Shown: positions 1-7,691, numbered from the stretch's first letter. The stretch: DNA of 9,541 nucleotides from Candidatus Omnitrophota bacterium (GCA_018825725.1 JAHKBC010000297.1:1-9541); one strand, 5' to 3'. The notes: generated by a model from the sequence alone, not told the origin. A program made the numbers and translations.

Positions 1-223
1 CCCAAAGCCAGAAGTCATATCGATTATAACCTAAACTTTGAGCGATTTGATTATAATGCTTTTCTGATTCTCTTACAATCCTGGCGATAAAATCTTTCGG
101 CGCGTTGCGATAATGAACCAGAAAATGCGTACTTTTTTCAACTCTCCAGGCATCAAGTTCGCGGGCAGGCGCAGATATACAAAAAGAAAGATAAATTAAA
201 AAAAAGAATAAGCTTTTTCGCAT
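1..223 (-). CDS. Secreted protein, N-terminal part (possible peptidase-MA-like), truncated by window edge
   Basis: An ATG at 223-221 opens a frame that stays open for 74 codons to the window edge. It directly follows the murG stop codon (TAA at 226-224), so the two are almost certainly co-transcribed and coupled. The start shows a classical Sec signal peptide: MRKS, a hydrophobic core LFFFLIYLSF at residues 5-14, then CISAPA with a likely signal peptidase I site after Ala20. The mature start reads WRVEKSTHFLVHY (residues 26-38), followed by a helix-like stretch with ESEKHYNQIAQSLGY (52-66) and RYDFW. The HFxVxY strand followed by a helix is how I remember the N-terminus of peptidase-MA-like (gluzincin) proteins, but the HExxH zinc site would lie outside the window, so catalytic function is unproven. 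The protein should act in the periplasm or at the cell surface. The gene itself (signal peptide, placement) is well supported; the family is a tentative inference. No strong Shine-Dalgarno is visible. Confidence 0.72.
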   Translation of the reverse strand, partial: MRKSLFFFLIYLSFCISAPARELDAWRVEKSTHFLVHYRNAPKDFIARIVRESEKHYNQIAQSLGYNRYDFWLW

Positions 224-1291
224 TTATAGGCTCAAGAGCGTATCCGCCAGCCTTTGCCTGGCATCAAATTGCGGGGCAATTAGCTGGCTCATATCCAAAG
301 GCCTATTCATCATGTCCTGGATACAAATTTGCAAAAGACCCTCATCTAGTTTAGGGTCTTCTATGATGCGCGCCAGGCCGCGGGATTCCATAATCGCGGC
401 ATTAGCCATTTGATGGTTATAGGCATAAGGATAAGGTATAATTATAGCCGGCTTGTGAAAGTATAATAACTCCGCAATAGTTGTAGCTCCAGCCCTGCAA
501 ATAACCAAATCGCTGGCTGAATACGCATACTCCATTTCTTTCAAAAAAGGAAATAGACGAAAATCAACACCTAACGACCGATATCCTTTTTCTAAAACTG
601 CGTAATCGTCTCCCGTGCCAAGATGTAACACCTGGATTCGGGAAGCGCCGTCTAAACCCGTAAGCGCTTCTAATATGGCGAGGTTTATCCTCTTGCTCCC
701 CTGGCTTCCGCCAACAACTAAAATCGTAAATTTTCCCTGATTAAGGCCAAAAAAAGCAAAAGCCTTATCCTTAGCGATTAACCTCATATTTTTACGCAAA
801 GGATTGCCGACTAATTCTACCCTCTGCCTGCAATCATTTATATAAGCTGCCGTCTCCGGAAAAGATACGGCGATTACATCTACTATCCTTGCTAAAATCA
901 TGTTGGCGCGTCCAGGAATAACATTCTGTTCATGTATAATCGTCTTGATACGCAGCAGCCAGGCCCAAAAAACAACCGGAACAGAAGTAATAGTGCCAAA
1001 ACCTACAACTGCCTGGGGCTTAAATTCAATAATTATAAAGAAGCTCTCCAGAAAGGATTTTAAGAGGCTCCATAAACTCCCGGCCAAGAGTGATACGGAT
1101 TTAGTAGTCGAGCGGACAAATGTTATATACCTGACCTCAGAAGGCTGTAGGCCTAAACCAAAGCTATACTTTTTTCTTGGAATAACCAGTAAACATGAAC
1201 CGCGATTATTTCTTTTGTTTAATTCTTCCAGAAGAGCGATTGCCGGAAAGATATGCCCGCCGCTTGAACCACTGACTATCAGAACTTTCAT
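224..1291 (-). CDS. murG: UDP-N-acetylglucosamine--MurNAc-(pentapeptide) pyrophosphoryl-undecaprenol GlcNAc transferase
   Basis: MurG transfers GlcNAc from UDP-GlcNAc to lipid I, giving lipid II on the cytoplasmic face of the membrane. The 355-residue product matches the usual family length. It has the GT-B fold signatures in order: N-terminal loop GSSGGHIFPA (8-17), VVGFGTITSVP (about 95-105), IHEQNVIPG (119-127), VGNPLR, the mid-protein GGSQGS loop (194-199), and the nucleotide-binding CRAGATTIAEL (265-275) followed by HQMANA (293-298). The first loop is GSSGGH where GGTGGH is common; the catalytic-region His is kept. The ATG at 1291 was chosen over an in-frame TTG at 1312 because GAGGAG lies 9 nt upstream of the ATG and falls inside any longer version. 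A 157-nt spacer separates it from ftsW, the largest gap between complete genes here, so it may have its own promoter. It abuts the next gene downstream with no gap. Confidence 0.97.
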   Translation of the reverse strand: MKVLIVSGSSGGHIFPAIALLEELNKRNNRGSCLLVIPRKKYSFGLGLQPSEVRYITFVRSTTKSVSLLAGSLWSLLKSFLESFFIIIEFKPQAVVGFGTITSVPVVFWAWLLRIKTIIHEQNVIPGRANMILARIVDVIAVSFPETAAYINDCRQRVELVGNPLRKNMRLIAKDKAFAFFGLNQGKFTILVVGGSQGSKRINLAILEALTGLDGASRIQVLHLGTGDDYAVLEKGYRSLGVDFRLFPFLKEMEYAYSASDLVICRAGATTIAELLYFHKPAIIIPYPYAYNHQMANAAIMESRGLARIIEDPKLDEGLLQICIQDMMNRPLDMSQLIAPQFDARQRLADTLLSL

Positions 1292-1300
1292 CCAGACAAA

Positions 1301-1306
1301 CTCCTC
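1301..1306 (-). promoter_or_regulatory. Ribosome binding site of murG
   Basis: GAGGAG on the minus strand, 9 nt before the ATG at 1291-1289. It is one of only two strong Shine-Dalgarno sequences in the window, and it decides the murG start against the upstream TTG at 1312-1310, which has no such site. Confidence 0.8.
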
Positions 1307-1371
1307 ATTCAAAACTCGACGCCTAAATCTTGACGCCAGGCAATGTCATGAAATAAATGGCACGCTTAACA

Positions 1372-1400
1372 ATTTTACTTTTTTTTGGCAATTATGTTTA
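1372..1400 (-). promoter_or_regulatory. Candidate sigma70-type promoter in the ftsW-murG spacer
   Basis: TAAACA (1400-1395, 4 of 6 to the -35 consensus) and TAAAAT (1377-1372, 5 of 6 to the -10 consensus) are separated by 17 nt that include a run of eight A. Transcription would begin near 1365, leaving a leader of about 75 nt before murG. The rest of the 157-nt spacer (1448-1292) holds no other gene that I can see. The spacer is AT-rich, so a match of this quality can arise by chance; the call rests on its position in the only sizeable gap within the cluster. Confidence 0.3.
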
Positions 1401-1448
1401 TTCAATAATTTCTATTTTTTGATGCCGTAATTAAAAGAGATTCTAAGG

Positions 1449-2540
1449 CTAAGGGTACTCTCCCGTCCGGGCGATATTCTGCAATATACCCACACTCAAC
1501 AAATCAAAAATAAACGAAGATCCCCCATAACTTATAAAAGGCAGAGGTAACCCCTTTGTCGGCAATATGCCGCAAGACACACCAATATTTACTAAAGCCT
1601 TGAAACATAACATTAATACCAGCCCCAGGCCTAAAAGATAACCGAATTTATCATTAGTATTCTTGATAATCTTAAGAGAAAATCGAATGAATAATAGGAA
1701 TAAAAAGATTACAGCTATTGTTCCCAAAAGCCCTAATTCTTCTCCTATTATTGAGAAAATAAAATCTGTATGCGCAGCTGGAAGGTAAAATAATTTCTGA
1801 CGCGAATGGCCCAGGCCCATACCCCATAAACCTCCGGAACCCAAAGCTAGCTGAGATTGAATAATCTGAAAACCAATTCCCTGCGGGTCTGCCCAGGGAT
1901 TTAAAAAAGCCAAAATACGCCTCTTTCTATAAGGAACGCTGAAAATCAGGATATAGAGAAAAGGAATAGCGCTTAAAATAATGGTTAATAGATATGCCGG
2001 CCGGACTCCGCTTATAAAAAGCATGATAAAAATTACTGAAAACATAGCAATAGAAGTACCCAAGTCAGGCTGCATTATAATCAAGAGGAGCGTAAATCCG
2101 AGCACCAGCAATACCGGCAGAAACCCCTGCCAGGAGCTCCTCACTGAATCATACTTGCGGCTGATAAAATCGGCAACATAAATAATTATGGCAATATTTG
2201 CCAGCTCCGATGGTTGAAAACTTAAGAATTTAAAACGGAACCAGCGCCGGGCTCCTCCGACCTCTCTACCTAACCCGGGAATTAAAACCAGGACCAACAG
2301 GACCAATGACACAAGCATAAGCGGCTTGGCAATTTTTTTTAATTTTCGGTAATCAAAAAACATGACCAGGAGCGTACTGATAAGGCCCACTCCCACAAAA
2401 GCCAGGTGTCGTTTTAAGAAAAAAGAAGGATCGCTATATCTCTCCCAGGCATATATGCGCGAGGCGCTGAAAATCATTATTATACCAATACAGATCAAGA
2501 TTATGGTTGTGGCAAAAAGATTAATCCTCACATCACGCAT
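1449..2540 (-). CDS. ftsW: Septal peptidoglycan glycosyltransferase FtsW (SEDS family)
   Basis: FtsW is a polytopic inner-membrane enzyme that polymerises lipid II into glycan strands at the division septum with its partner FtsI. The 363-residue product is strongly hydrophobic along its length, with about nine or ten membrane segments. SEDS motifs are intact: FQPSELANIAIIIY (108-121), QPDLGTS (157-163), GSGGLWGMGLGHSRQKL (234-250), HTDFIFSIIGEELGLLG (257-273) with Asp259 as the expected catalytic acid, and LPTKGLPLPFISYGGSS (326-342). The last motif, the HTDFIF form and the place between murD and murG favour FtsW over RodA. The ATG lies inside the end of murD (8-nt overlap) after a run of A; only a weak AGAAAG precedes it, so translation is probably coupled to murD. 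The C-terminus is short, ending soon after the last membrane segment, without the long cytoplasmic tail some FtsW proteins carry. Confidence 0.96.
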   Translation of the reverse strand: MRDVRINLFATTIILICIGIIMIFSASRIYAWERYSDPSFFLKRHLAFVGVGLISTLLVMFFDYRKLKKIAKPLMLVSLVLLVLVLIPGLGREVGGARRWFRFKFLSFQPSELANIAIIIYVADFISRKYDSVRSSWQGFLPVLLVLGFTLLLIIMQPDLGTSIAMFSVIFIMLFISGVRPAYLLTIILSAIPFLYILIFSVPYRKRRILAFLNPWADPQGIGFQIIQSQLALGSGGLWGMGLGHSRQKLFYLPAAHTDFIFSIIGEELGLLGTIAVIFLFLLFIRFSLKIIKNTNDKFGYLLGLGLVLMLCFKALVNIGVSCGILPTKGLPLPFISYGGSSFIFDLLSVGILQNIARTGEYP

Positions 2541-3810
2541 TTTTTTTATTCTTTCTAATTAAATCCGCAACTATCCTCTTGAATGCCCTACCCCGGGCCT
2601 GGTAATCAGAGAACATATCAAAACTCGAGCACATCGGAGACAGTAATATACAATCCCCTCTGCGCGCCTGGTCAAAAGCCCGTTTTACCGCTTCACTCAA
2701 AGAAGCTGCTTCATAAAAGGGCAGGCAATCACTTAAAGCCTGTTTTATTTTGTTCTTTGCCTCCCCGACAGCAAAGACTTCCTTAACCTTATTACGGGCA
2801 TAAGGAAGTATGGCCTTATAATCAATACCCTTATCCCTGCCTCCGGCAATCAGAATAACCGGACTAAATAAATTCTTTAGGGCCCAAATTGTCGAAATAC
2901 CGGTAGTAGATTTGGAATCATTAATAAAGCTCACGCCCCGGCAACTTTCAAGCCTCTCGAAACGATGTTGGATACCTTTGAATTCCTTAAACACCTTCAA
3001 ACAGACATTCTTTCTGATTCCCAATAACGATGCCACACAGAGTACCGCAGCCTGGTTAGGATTAAATGCCCTGCTCTCTTTGAAGAATAAGGTTTGCGCA
3101 TTAATCCGGGAAGCTAGATTTTTTACTACTAAGTCATTGGCATTCAAAACCGCAAAACAGCCCTTGTCCTGATTAATAAATATCCTCTTTTTGGCCTGTA
3201 CATACTCCTGCATGTCCTTATGTCTATCCAGATGATTTGGACTGATATTAAGCATAACTGCCACTTCCGGCTTGAAATGATTAATACCCTCTAACTGAAA
3301 AGAACTGACCTCCAGAGACACATAGTCTCCTTCCCGTATCTTATGCACCAGGCTTGTAAATGGCCGGCCTATATTACCGCAGGTAAATACTCTTTTTTTA
3401 TCTGCCTCCAGGACATTAGCGATTAAGGTCGTAACCGTGGTCTTGCCGCTGGAACCGGTAACAGCAATTATCTTGCCGGAACAAAGCAGCCACCCGATTT
3501 CTATTTCACTTACTACCGAGATATCAAAAGCCCTAGCCCAGGCAACCGGCCTCGACTGCTGTGTAACACCTGGGCTGACCACCACTAAATCCGCGCCCCG
3601 GATAAAATCACGGGTGTGAGAGCCAAGTTCAAACTTAATCTTCTTGGACTTCAATTTAGAAACATTCAGCCTGATTTGAGGATTATCTTTAGCCTCACTC
3701 ACCCTTACCTTAGCGCCTAAACTAAAAAGTAGATTAGCGCAGGCCAGGCCGCTGCGCGCTAGCCCTATTACAGTAACTAACTTACCTTTAAAAATTAAAG
3801 TATTTCTCAT
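2533..3810 (-). CDS. murD: UDP-N-acetylmuramoyl-L-alanine--D-glutamate ligase
   Basis: MurD is the cytoplasmic ATP-dependent ligase that adds D-glutamate to UDP-MurNAc-L-Ala. The product has 425 residues, slightly shorter than the E. coli enzyme (438). Three Mur-ligase domains are visible: an N-terminal Rossmann-like domain with VIGLARSG (14-21) and VVVSPGV; a central ATPase domain with P-loop GSSGKTT (119-125), GNIGRP, SLEVSSFQLE, NISPNHLDRH (188-197) and a probable carbamylated Lys207 in YVQAKKRIF; and a C-terminal domain with HRFE, INDSKSTT (296-303), GGRDKGID (323-330) and LSPMCSSFDMF (390-400). The P-loop has Ser where Asn is usual (GTNGK), and NDSKATN has become NDSKSTT. Both are conservative changes and the enzyme looks functional. 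The ATG abuts the mraY stop codon and no Shine-Dalgarno is seen upstream, so reinitiation after mraY is likely. Confidence 0.96.
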   Translation of the reverse strand: MRNTLIFKGKLVTVIGLARSGLACANLLFSLGAKVRVSEAKDNPQIRLNVSKLKSKKIKFELGSHTRDFIRGADLVVVSPGVTQQSRPVAWARAFDISVVSEIEIGWLLCSGKIIAVTGSSGKTTVTTLIANVLEADKKRVFTCGNIGRPFTSLVHKIREGDYVSLEVSSFQLEGINHFKPEVAVMLNISPNHLDRHKDMQEYVQAKKRIFINQDKGCFAVLNANDLVVKNLASRINAQTLFFKESRAFNPNQAAVLCVASLLGIRKNVCLKVFKEFKGIQHRFERLESCRGVSFINDSKSTTGISTIWALKNLFSPVILIAGGRDKGIDYKAILPYARNKVKEVFAVGEAKNKIKQALSDCLPFYEAASLSEAVKRAFDQARRGDCILLSPMCSSFDMFSDYQARGRAFKRIVADLIRKNKKNA

Positions 3811-4902
3811 TTAACGAATTTTTAAAGTAACCAGGGTCAGGAGGGCTAAAAGGCCTGCTATAATCCAAAAACGCACTATAACTTTATTCTCCGGCCAATC
3901 CAGAAACTGGAAATGATGATGAAGCGGCGCTATTTTAAATATTCTTTTCTTGGTCAACTTAAATGAAAAAACCTGCAGTATAACCGATAGCGCCTCCAGA
4001 ACAAATATTCCACCCACTACAAGCAACAATAGTTCCTTCTTAATTAGTATTGCCACTGTGCCAATCGCTCCCCCCAGGGCCAGAGAACCGACATCACCCA
4101 TAAAGATAGAAGCCGGGTAGGCGTTAAACCACAAAAAGCCCAAACCCGCGCCGATAAGGCTCGAACAGAATACCGCTAACTCTCCGCTTCCGCTTATATA
4201 AGGCACAAGCAAGTAGCTACTAAGCTTAATGTTGCCGGTAACGTAGCTCAAAACAGTAAAAGCCAACGCTACCATAACAACGATACCGGCTGCCAATCCA
4301 TCCAGCCCATCTGTAAGATTAACCGCATTTGATGAGCCTGATATGACTAGAACTACAAAAAATATATAAAAAATACCCAAATCCCAGAAAATATCCTTAA
4401 AGAAGGGGATGTCTAACCTCGTGCTCGAATCCGGATGCAAATAAATTAAAATCCCCAGGATCAAACCTAACAAAACCTGACTAGCTATTTTAGTTAAAGC
4501 AGCAAGGCCTTTTGACTGCTTCTTGATATGTTTTAAATAATCGTCTATAAAACCGGTCACTCCCAGCCATATGGTAGCCAAAGATACCAGTATAATATAA
4601 CGGTTAAATATATCCGCCCAGAGCAGGACTGAAACGAATATCGATAAGAGGATAAGCACGCCTCCCATAGTGGGAGTTCCCTGCTTCCTATGTTGCAATT
4701 CGTGGAGTCTGTGGCTTTCCGATTGAGGCCTGATATTCTCCCTGAGGTTAAATTTGGCGATCAACCTTATTACAGCCGGACCAAAAATAATACTAATCAA
4801 AAAAGCAGTCATGGCCGCCATGGCTGCGCGAAATGTAATATAGCGGAATATATTAAAAAAAGTTAAATGACTACTTAGTGGATAAAGCAGATAGTAAAGC
4901 AT
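3811..4902 (-). CDS. mraY: Phospho-N-acetylmuramoyl-pentapeptide-transferase
   Basis: MraY is an integral membrane enzyme that transfers phospho-MurNAc-pentapeptide from the UDP precursor to undecaprenyl phosphate, forming lipid I. The 363-residue product is close to the E. coli length (360) and has about ten hydrophobic segments. Signature motifs are all present: GTPTMGG (75-81), the Mg-binding DDYLK (120-124), SNAVNLTDGLDGLA (191-204), FMGDVGSLALGG (267-278, Asp270) and APLHHHFQ (325-332). The N-terminus, with an FNIFRYITFRA-like stretch, resembles the proteobacterial long form. The ATG is 3 nt after the murF stop (TAA GCC ATG). The nearest purine-rich element, GGAAAG, is about 19 nt upstream, too far to be a normal ribosome site, so coupling to murF translation is likely. 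Identity is certain; only the regulation is inferred. Confidence 0.97.
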   Translation of the reverse strand: MLYYLLYPLSSHLTFFNIFRYITFRAAMAAMTAFLISIIFGPAVIRLIAKFNLRENIRPQSESHRLHELQHRKQGTPTMGGVLILLSIFVSVLLWADIFNRYIILVSLATIWLGVTGFIDDYLKHIKKQSKGLAALTKIASQVLLGLILGILIYLHPDSSTRLDIPFFKDIFWDLGIFYIFFVVLVISGSSNAVNLTDGLDGLAAGIVVMVALAFTVLSYVTGNIKLSSYLLVPYISGSGELAVFCSSLIGAGLGFLWFNAYPASIFMGDVGSLALGGAIGTVAILIKKELLLLVVGGIFVLEALSVILQVFSFKLTKKRIFKIAPLHHHFQFLDWPENKVIVRFWIIAGLLALLTLVTLKIR

Positions 4903-4905
4903 GGC

Positions 4906-6261
4906 TTATTTTTTAAAAATACTTTCCAGCCCCATTGCCCGCGAACCTTTAACCAGAACGATATCGTTTTGTTTAGGAAGAATTCTTTCAAAAAGCACCT
5001 TGGCCGCTTCCTGTGCTGTAAAACAATTTATTATATCATTAATTCTTGATTTATTTAAGCTTGCATTTTTAGCCGCAAGCCGCGAATGCCTTCCAACGGT
5101 AATTAAAACATCACACACCCTAAGCGCCTGGGAGACGGCATTAAAATGAAACAATTCATTTTCTTTACCTAGCTCAAGCATATCCCCCATTATAAGTATC
5201 TTTTTGCCTTTATTGCCGCAGCTGGCCAAGGTATCTAAGGCTATCTTGAAGGATAGCGGGTTAGAATTATAAGTATCATCAATAAATTTTATCCCCTGAA
5301 ATTCAGTCAGCTGCAGCCTCGCAGGAGGAAAAACAAAACTCCGCATTCTCCTGGCACAATCTTCATAACTTATACCGAAAATCCTGGCTGCCGCAACTGT
5401 AAAAAGCGCATTGTAAACATTATGTTCTCCTATTGCTCCAAGCGTAAACTCTAATCTATAGTTTACTGCAAACAAAACCTTGCCCTTGAGCATTCGAATA
5501 CGCAAAGCATTAAAATCAGCCTGGTTTCTAATACCTACGCTGATGCCGGAAATATTCTTTTTTATTAATAACTTTTTAAGATATGGATCATCGGCATTTA
5601 ATATCGAAAGCGCGGGCCGGTTTAGATATTTGAGTAATGACGTTTTTTCGTCAAAGACACCGTTCAAATCTTTAAAGAATTCCAAATGCGATGGCCCGAT
5701 ATTTGTGATAACGGCTATATTCGGCCTGGCAATACCGCTTAAATATGAAATCTCCCCAAAATGGTTAGTCCCTAATTCCACTACTGCAATTTCATAGCTG
5801 TTATTAAGCTTTAGCAAAGTCATGGGCAGGCCAATATGGTTATTTTTGGTACCTTCGTTTTTGAGAACCTTGAATTTAGAGCCTAATACCCAAGCCAGCA
5901 TATCCTTGGTAGTGGTCTTGCCGTTACTTCCCGTAACGCCAATAACCGGAATAGTAAACTTATTGCGCCAGAATCTGGCAACATCCCCCAAAGAAAGAAC
6001 GGTATCCTGGACGTAAATACGGGAAATTCGGGAAGGTATTTTTTTAACGCAGCTTTTAGATAAAATTATGCAACTAGAGCCACTCTTGATTGCGGATTCA
6101 ATATAATCATGGCCGTCAAAGTTATCGCCTTTAATGGCGATAAATACTTCATTTCTCTTTATGGTGCGAGAATCAATAGATATGCCGCCAAATTTATCAC
6201 TGCCTGCTTTATAAAATCTACTTGCCTTAGTAGCTAATACTAATTCGCTAAAGTTAAACAT
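4906..6261 (-). CDS. murF: UDP-N-acetylmuramoyl-tripeptide--D-alanyl-D-alanine ligase
   Basis: MurF is the cytoplasmic ligase that joins D-Ala-D-Ala to the UDP-MurNAc-tripeptide, completing the pentapeptide used by MraY. The 451-residue product matches the family (452 in E. coli). Visible in order are SIDSRTIKRNEVFIAIKG in the UDP-binding N-terminal domain, P-loop GSNGKTT (111-117), a KNNHIGLPMTLL segment, VVELGTNHFGEI, NIGPSHLEFF, NADDP, GEHNVYNAL, the MurF-type DDTYNSNPLS (328-337), GDMLELG, and LVKGSR near the C-terminus. ATG at 6261 was preferred to an in-frame TTG at 6279: both lack a good Shine-Dalgarno, but the ATG gives the usual N-terminus. It overlaps the end of murE by 22 nt, which points to coupling, and lies 3 nt before mraY. 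Confidence 0.96.
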   Translation of the reverse strand: MFNFSELVLATKASRFYKAGSDKFGGISIDSRTIKRNEVFIAIKGDNFDGHDYIESAIKSGSSCIILSKSCVKKIPSRISRIYVQDTVLSLGDVARFWRNKFTIPVIGVTGSNGKTTTKDMLAWVLGSKFKVLKNEGTKNNHIGLPMTLLKLNNSYEIAVVELGTNHFGEISYLSGIARPNIAVITNIGPSHLEFFKDLNGVFDEKTSLLKYLNRPALSILNADDPYLKKLLIKKNISGISVGIRNQADFNALRIRMLKGKVLFAVNYRLEFTLGAIGEHNVYNALFTVAAARIFGISYEDCARRMRSFVFPPARLQLTEFQGIKFIDDTYNSNPLSFKIALDTLASCGNKGKKILIMGDMLELGKENELFHFNAVSQALRVCDVLITVGRHSRLAAKNASLNKSRINDIINCFTAQEAAKVLFERILPKQNDIVLVKGSRAMGLESIFKK

Positions 6262-7691
6262 TCTTTTACCGTCTGACAATCGTTAAAATCAAATACTTTA
6301 TCCTTTATAATCTGATATCCCTCATGCCCCTTTCCAGCCAGTAAGACAATATCGTGTTTTTTGGCCAAAAAAAGAGACTTCATAATAGCTTCCTTTCGCT
6401 GTGGTATTACCAGATAATTATTCTTCTTAATTCCCTTTTTAATATCCGCGATTATTGCCAATGGCTCTTCATTGCGGGGATTATCGCTGGTGATAATTGC
6501 CAAATCCGCCAATTCCGTGGCTACCTTTCCCATTTTAGGCCTTTTTGACCTGTCACGGTCTCCTCCACAGCCAAAGACTACGATAATCCTGCCCCTACCC
6601 ACTTCTCTTAATGCTTGAATCACATTTTTAAGAGCGTCTTCGGTATGGGCATAATCTACAAACACCGAGAACCCTCTAGCTGTGTCAACCCTCTCCAGCC
6701 TTCCAGGAACATAAGAAAAATTACGTACGGCCAAATCTATCTTACTCCATGGCAAACCCTGGCACATCGCCCAGCTGATTGCCGCTAAATAGTTATACAC
6801 ATTGTACCTGCCTATTAAACGCACACTTAAAGGCAACGATAAGGAGGGCGTTTTTAAAATGAAATCTGTCCCCTGCAAATCAAATTTTATTTTTTGAGCC
6901 ATAAAATCTGCTTGATGATCTATGCCATAAGTAACTACCCTGGCCTTAGTCAACCTCCTTAATCTCCTGGAATACCGGTCATCAGTATTAATTATTGCGC
7001 ATGCCCCAGTAGAAAGATTTCTAAAAAGCCTGGCCTTGGTTTGAAAATATTCCTCCAGGGTTTTATGATAATCCAAATGGTCCTGGGTAAGATTAGTAAA
7101 AATGGCTGAGGAAAAATCTATGCCCCGCACCCTATCCTGTTCCAAGGCATGCGAAGAAACCTCCATAACCACATATTTGATTTTACCATCACGCATTCGC
7201 TTAAAAATAGAATGCAACTGGAGAGGCCCGGGTGTAGTATTATTGGAAGGAATAATTTTATTATTAAAGCGGTAATTTACTGTTCCGATTACCCCTGTTT
7301 TCTTTCCGGCTTCTTTTAATATATCTTCTGCTAGATAAGCAATGGTCGTTTTTCCATTAGTTCCGGTAATTCCTATAAACTTTAATTTTTCGCAAGGCCG
7401 ACCAAAGAAAATAGAAGCCAAATCTCCTGCTGCCTTACGGCAATCTTTAACTACAATCCAGGGAAGCTTTAGCCCAAAACTATGTTCCTGGGATATAATG
7501 GCGCAAGCGCCACGGTCAATGGCTTCCTGAATAAATAAATTCCCGTCTCTTTTGACTCCCTGAATAGCAATAAAGATATCACCTTTTTTAGCCTCCTTGG
7601 AATTACAGGTTAAACCTTTAACCGAAATACCGGTAACTTTTCCAGTAATCTTAGAAGGCGATATTTCTTTAATCAGACGGTTCAAGATCAT
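6240..7691 (-). CDS. murE: UDP-N-acetylmuramoyl-L-alanyl-D-glutamate ligase MurE, predicted meso-diaminopimelate-adding
   Basis: MurE adds the third stem-peptide residue to UDP-MurNAc-L-Ala-D-Glu in the cytoplasm. The 483-residue product is of usual length. Motifs: KKGDIFIAIQG in the N-terminal domain, P-loop GTNGKTT (110-116), TTPGPLQL, MEVSSHALEQDRV, TNLTQDHLDYH, the probable carbamylated Lys219 in QTKARLF, GRYNVYNYLAA, GRLERVD, DYAHTEDALKN, FGCGGDRDRSKRP, DNPRNEEP (403-410) and GKGHE (453-457). The DNPR motif is characteristic of enzymes that take meso-diaminopimelate, while lysine-adding enzymes usually differ here, so the peptidoglycan is predicted to be DAP-type. The start was set at ATG 7691, 12 nt after GGGAGG; the TTG at 7703 touches that site directly and could not be read from it. 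The gene overlaps the end of ftsI by 23 nt and the start of murF by 22 nt. Confidence 0.96.
   Translation of the reverse strand: MILNRLIKEISPSKITGKVTGISVKGLTCNSKEAKKGDIFIAIQGVKRDGNLFIQEAIDRGACAIISQEHSFGLKLPWIVVKDCRKAAGDLASIFFGRPCEKLKFIGITGTNGKTTIAYLAEDILKEAGKKTGVIGTVNYRFNNKIIPSNNTTPGPLQLHSIFKRMRDGKIKYVVMEVSSHALEQDRVRGIDFSSAIFTNLTQDHLDYHKTLEEYFQTKARLFRNLSTGACAIINTDDRYSRRLRRLTKARVVTYGIDHQADFMAQKIKFDLQGTDFILKTPSLSLPLSVRLIGRYNVYNYLAAISWAMCQGLPWSKIDLAVRNFSYVPGRLERVDTARGFSVFVDYAHTEDALKNVIQALREVGRGRIIVVFGCGGDRDRSKRPKMGKVATELADLAIITSDNPRNEEPLAIIADIKKGIKKNNYLVIPQRKEAIMKSLFLAKKHDIVLLAGKGHEGYQIIKDKVFDFNDCQTVKECLTLAN

Noticed and set aside
179..192. A lipoprotein signal (LSFC) in the secreted protein after murG
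   Set aside because: The residue before Cys is Phe, which does not fit a lipobox; signal peptidase I cleavage after SAPA fits better.
1318..1346. Paired GACGCC direct repeats and a short GCCT/AGGC inverted repeat before murG
   Set aside because: The repeats are only 6 bp and the stem only 4 bp, with no T-run after it; chance occurrence is likely, and it does not look like a terminator or riboswitch.
900..1430. A 176-codon plus-strand open frame opposite murG and the ftsW-murG spacer
   Set aside because: It lies almost wholly antisense to well-supported murG codons, has no recognisable domain and no ribosome site, and its composition is what an antisense shadow would give.
5480..5797. A 105-codon plus-strand open frame inside murF
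   Set aside because: It is antisense to conserved MurF motifs and its translation shows no family features.
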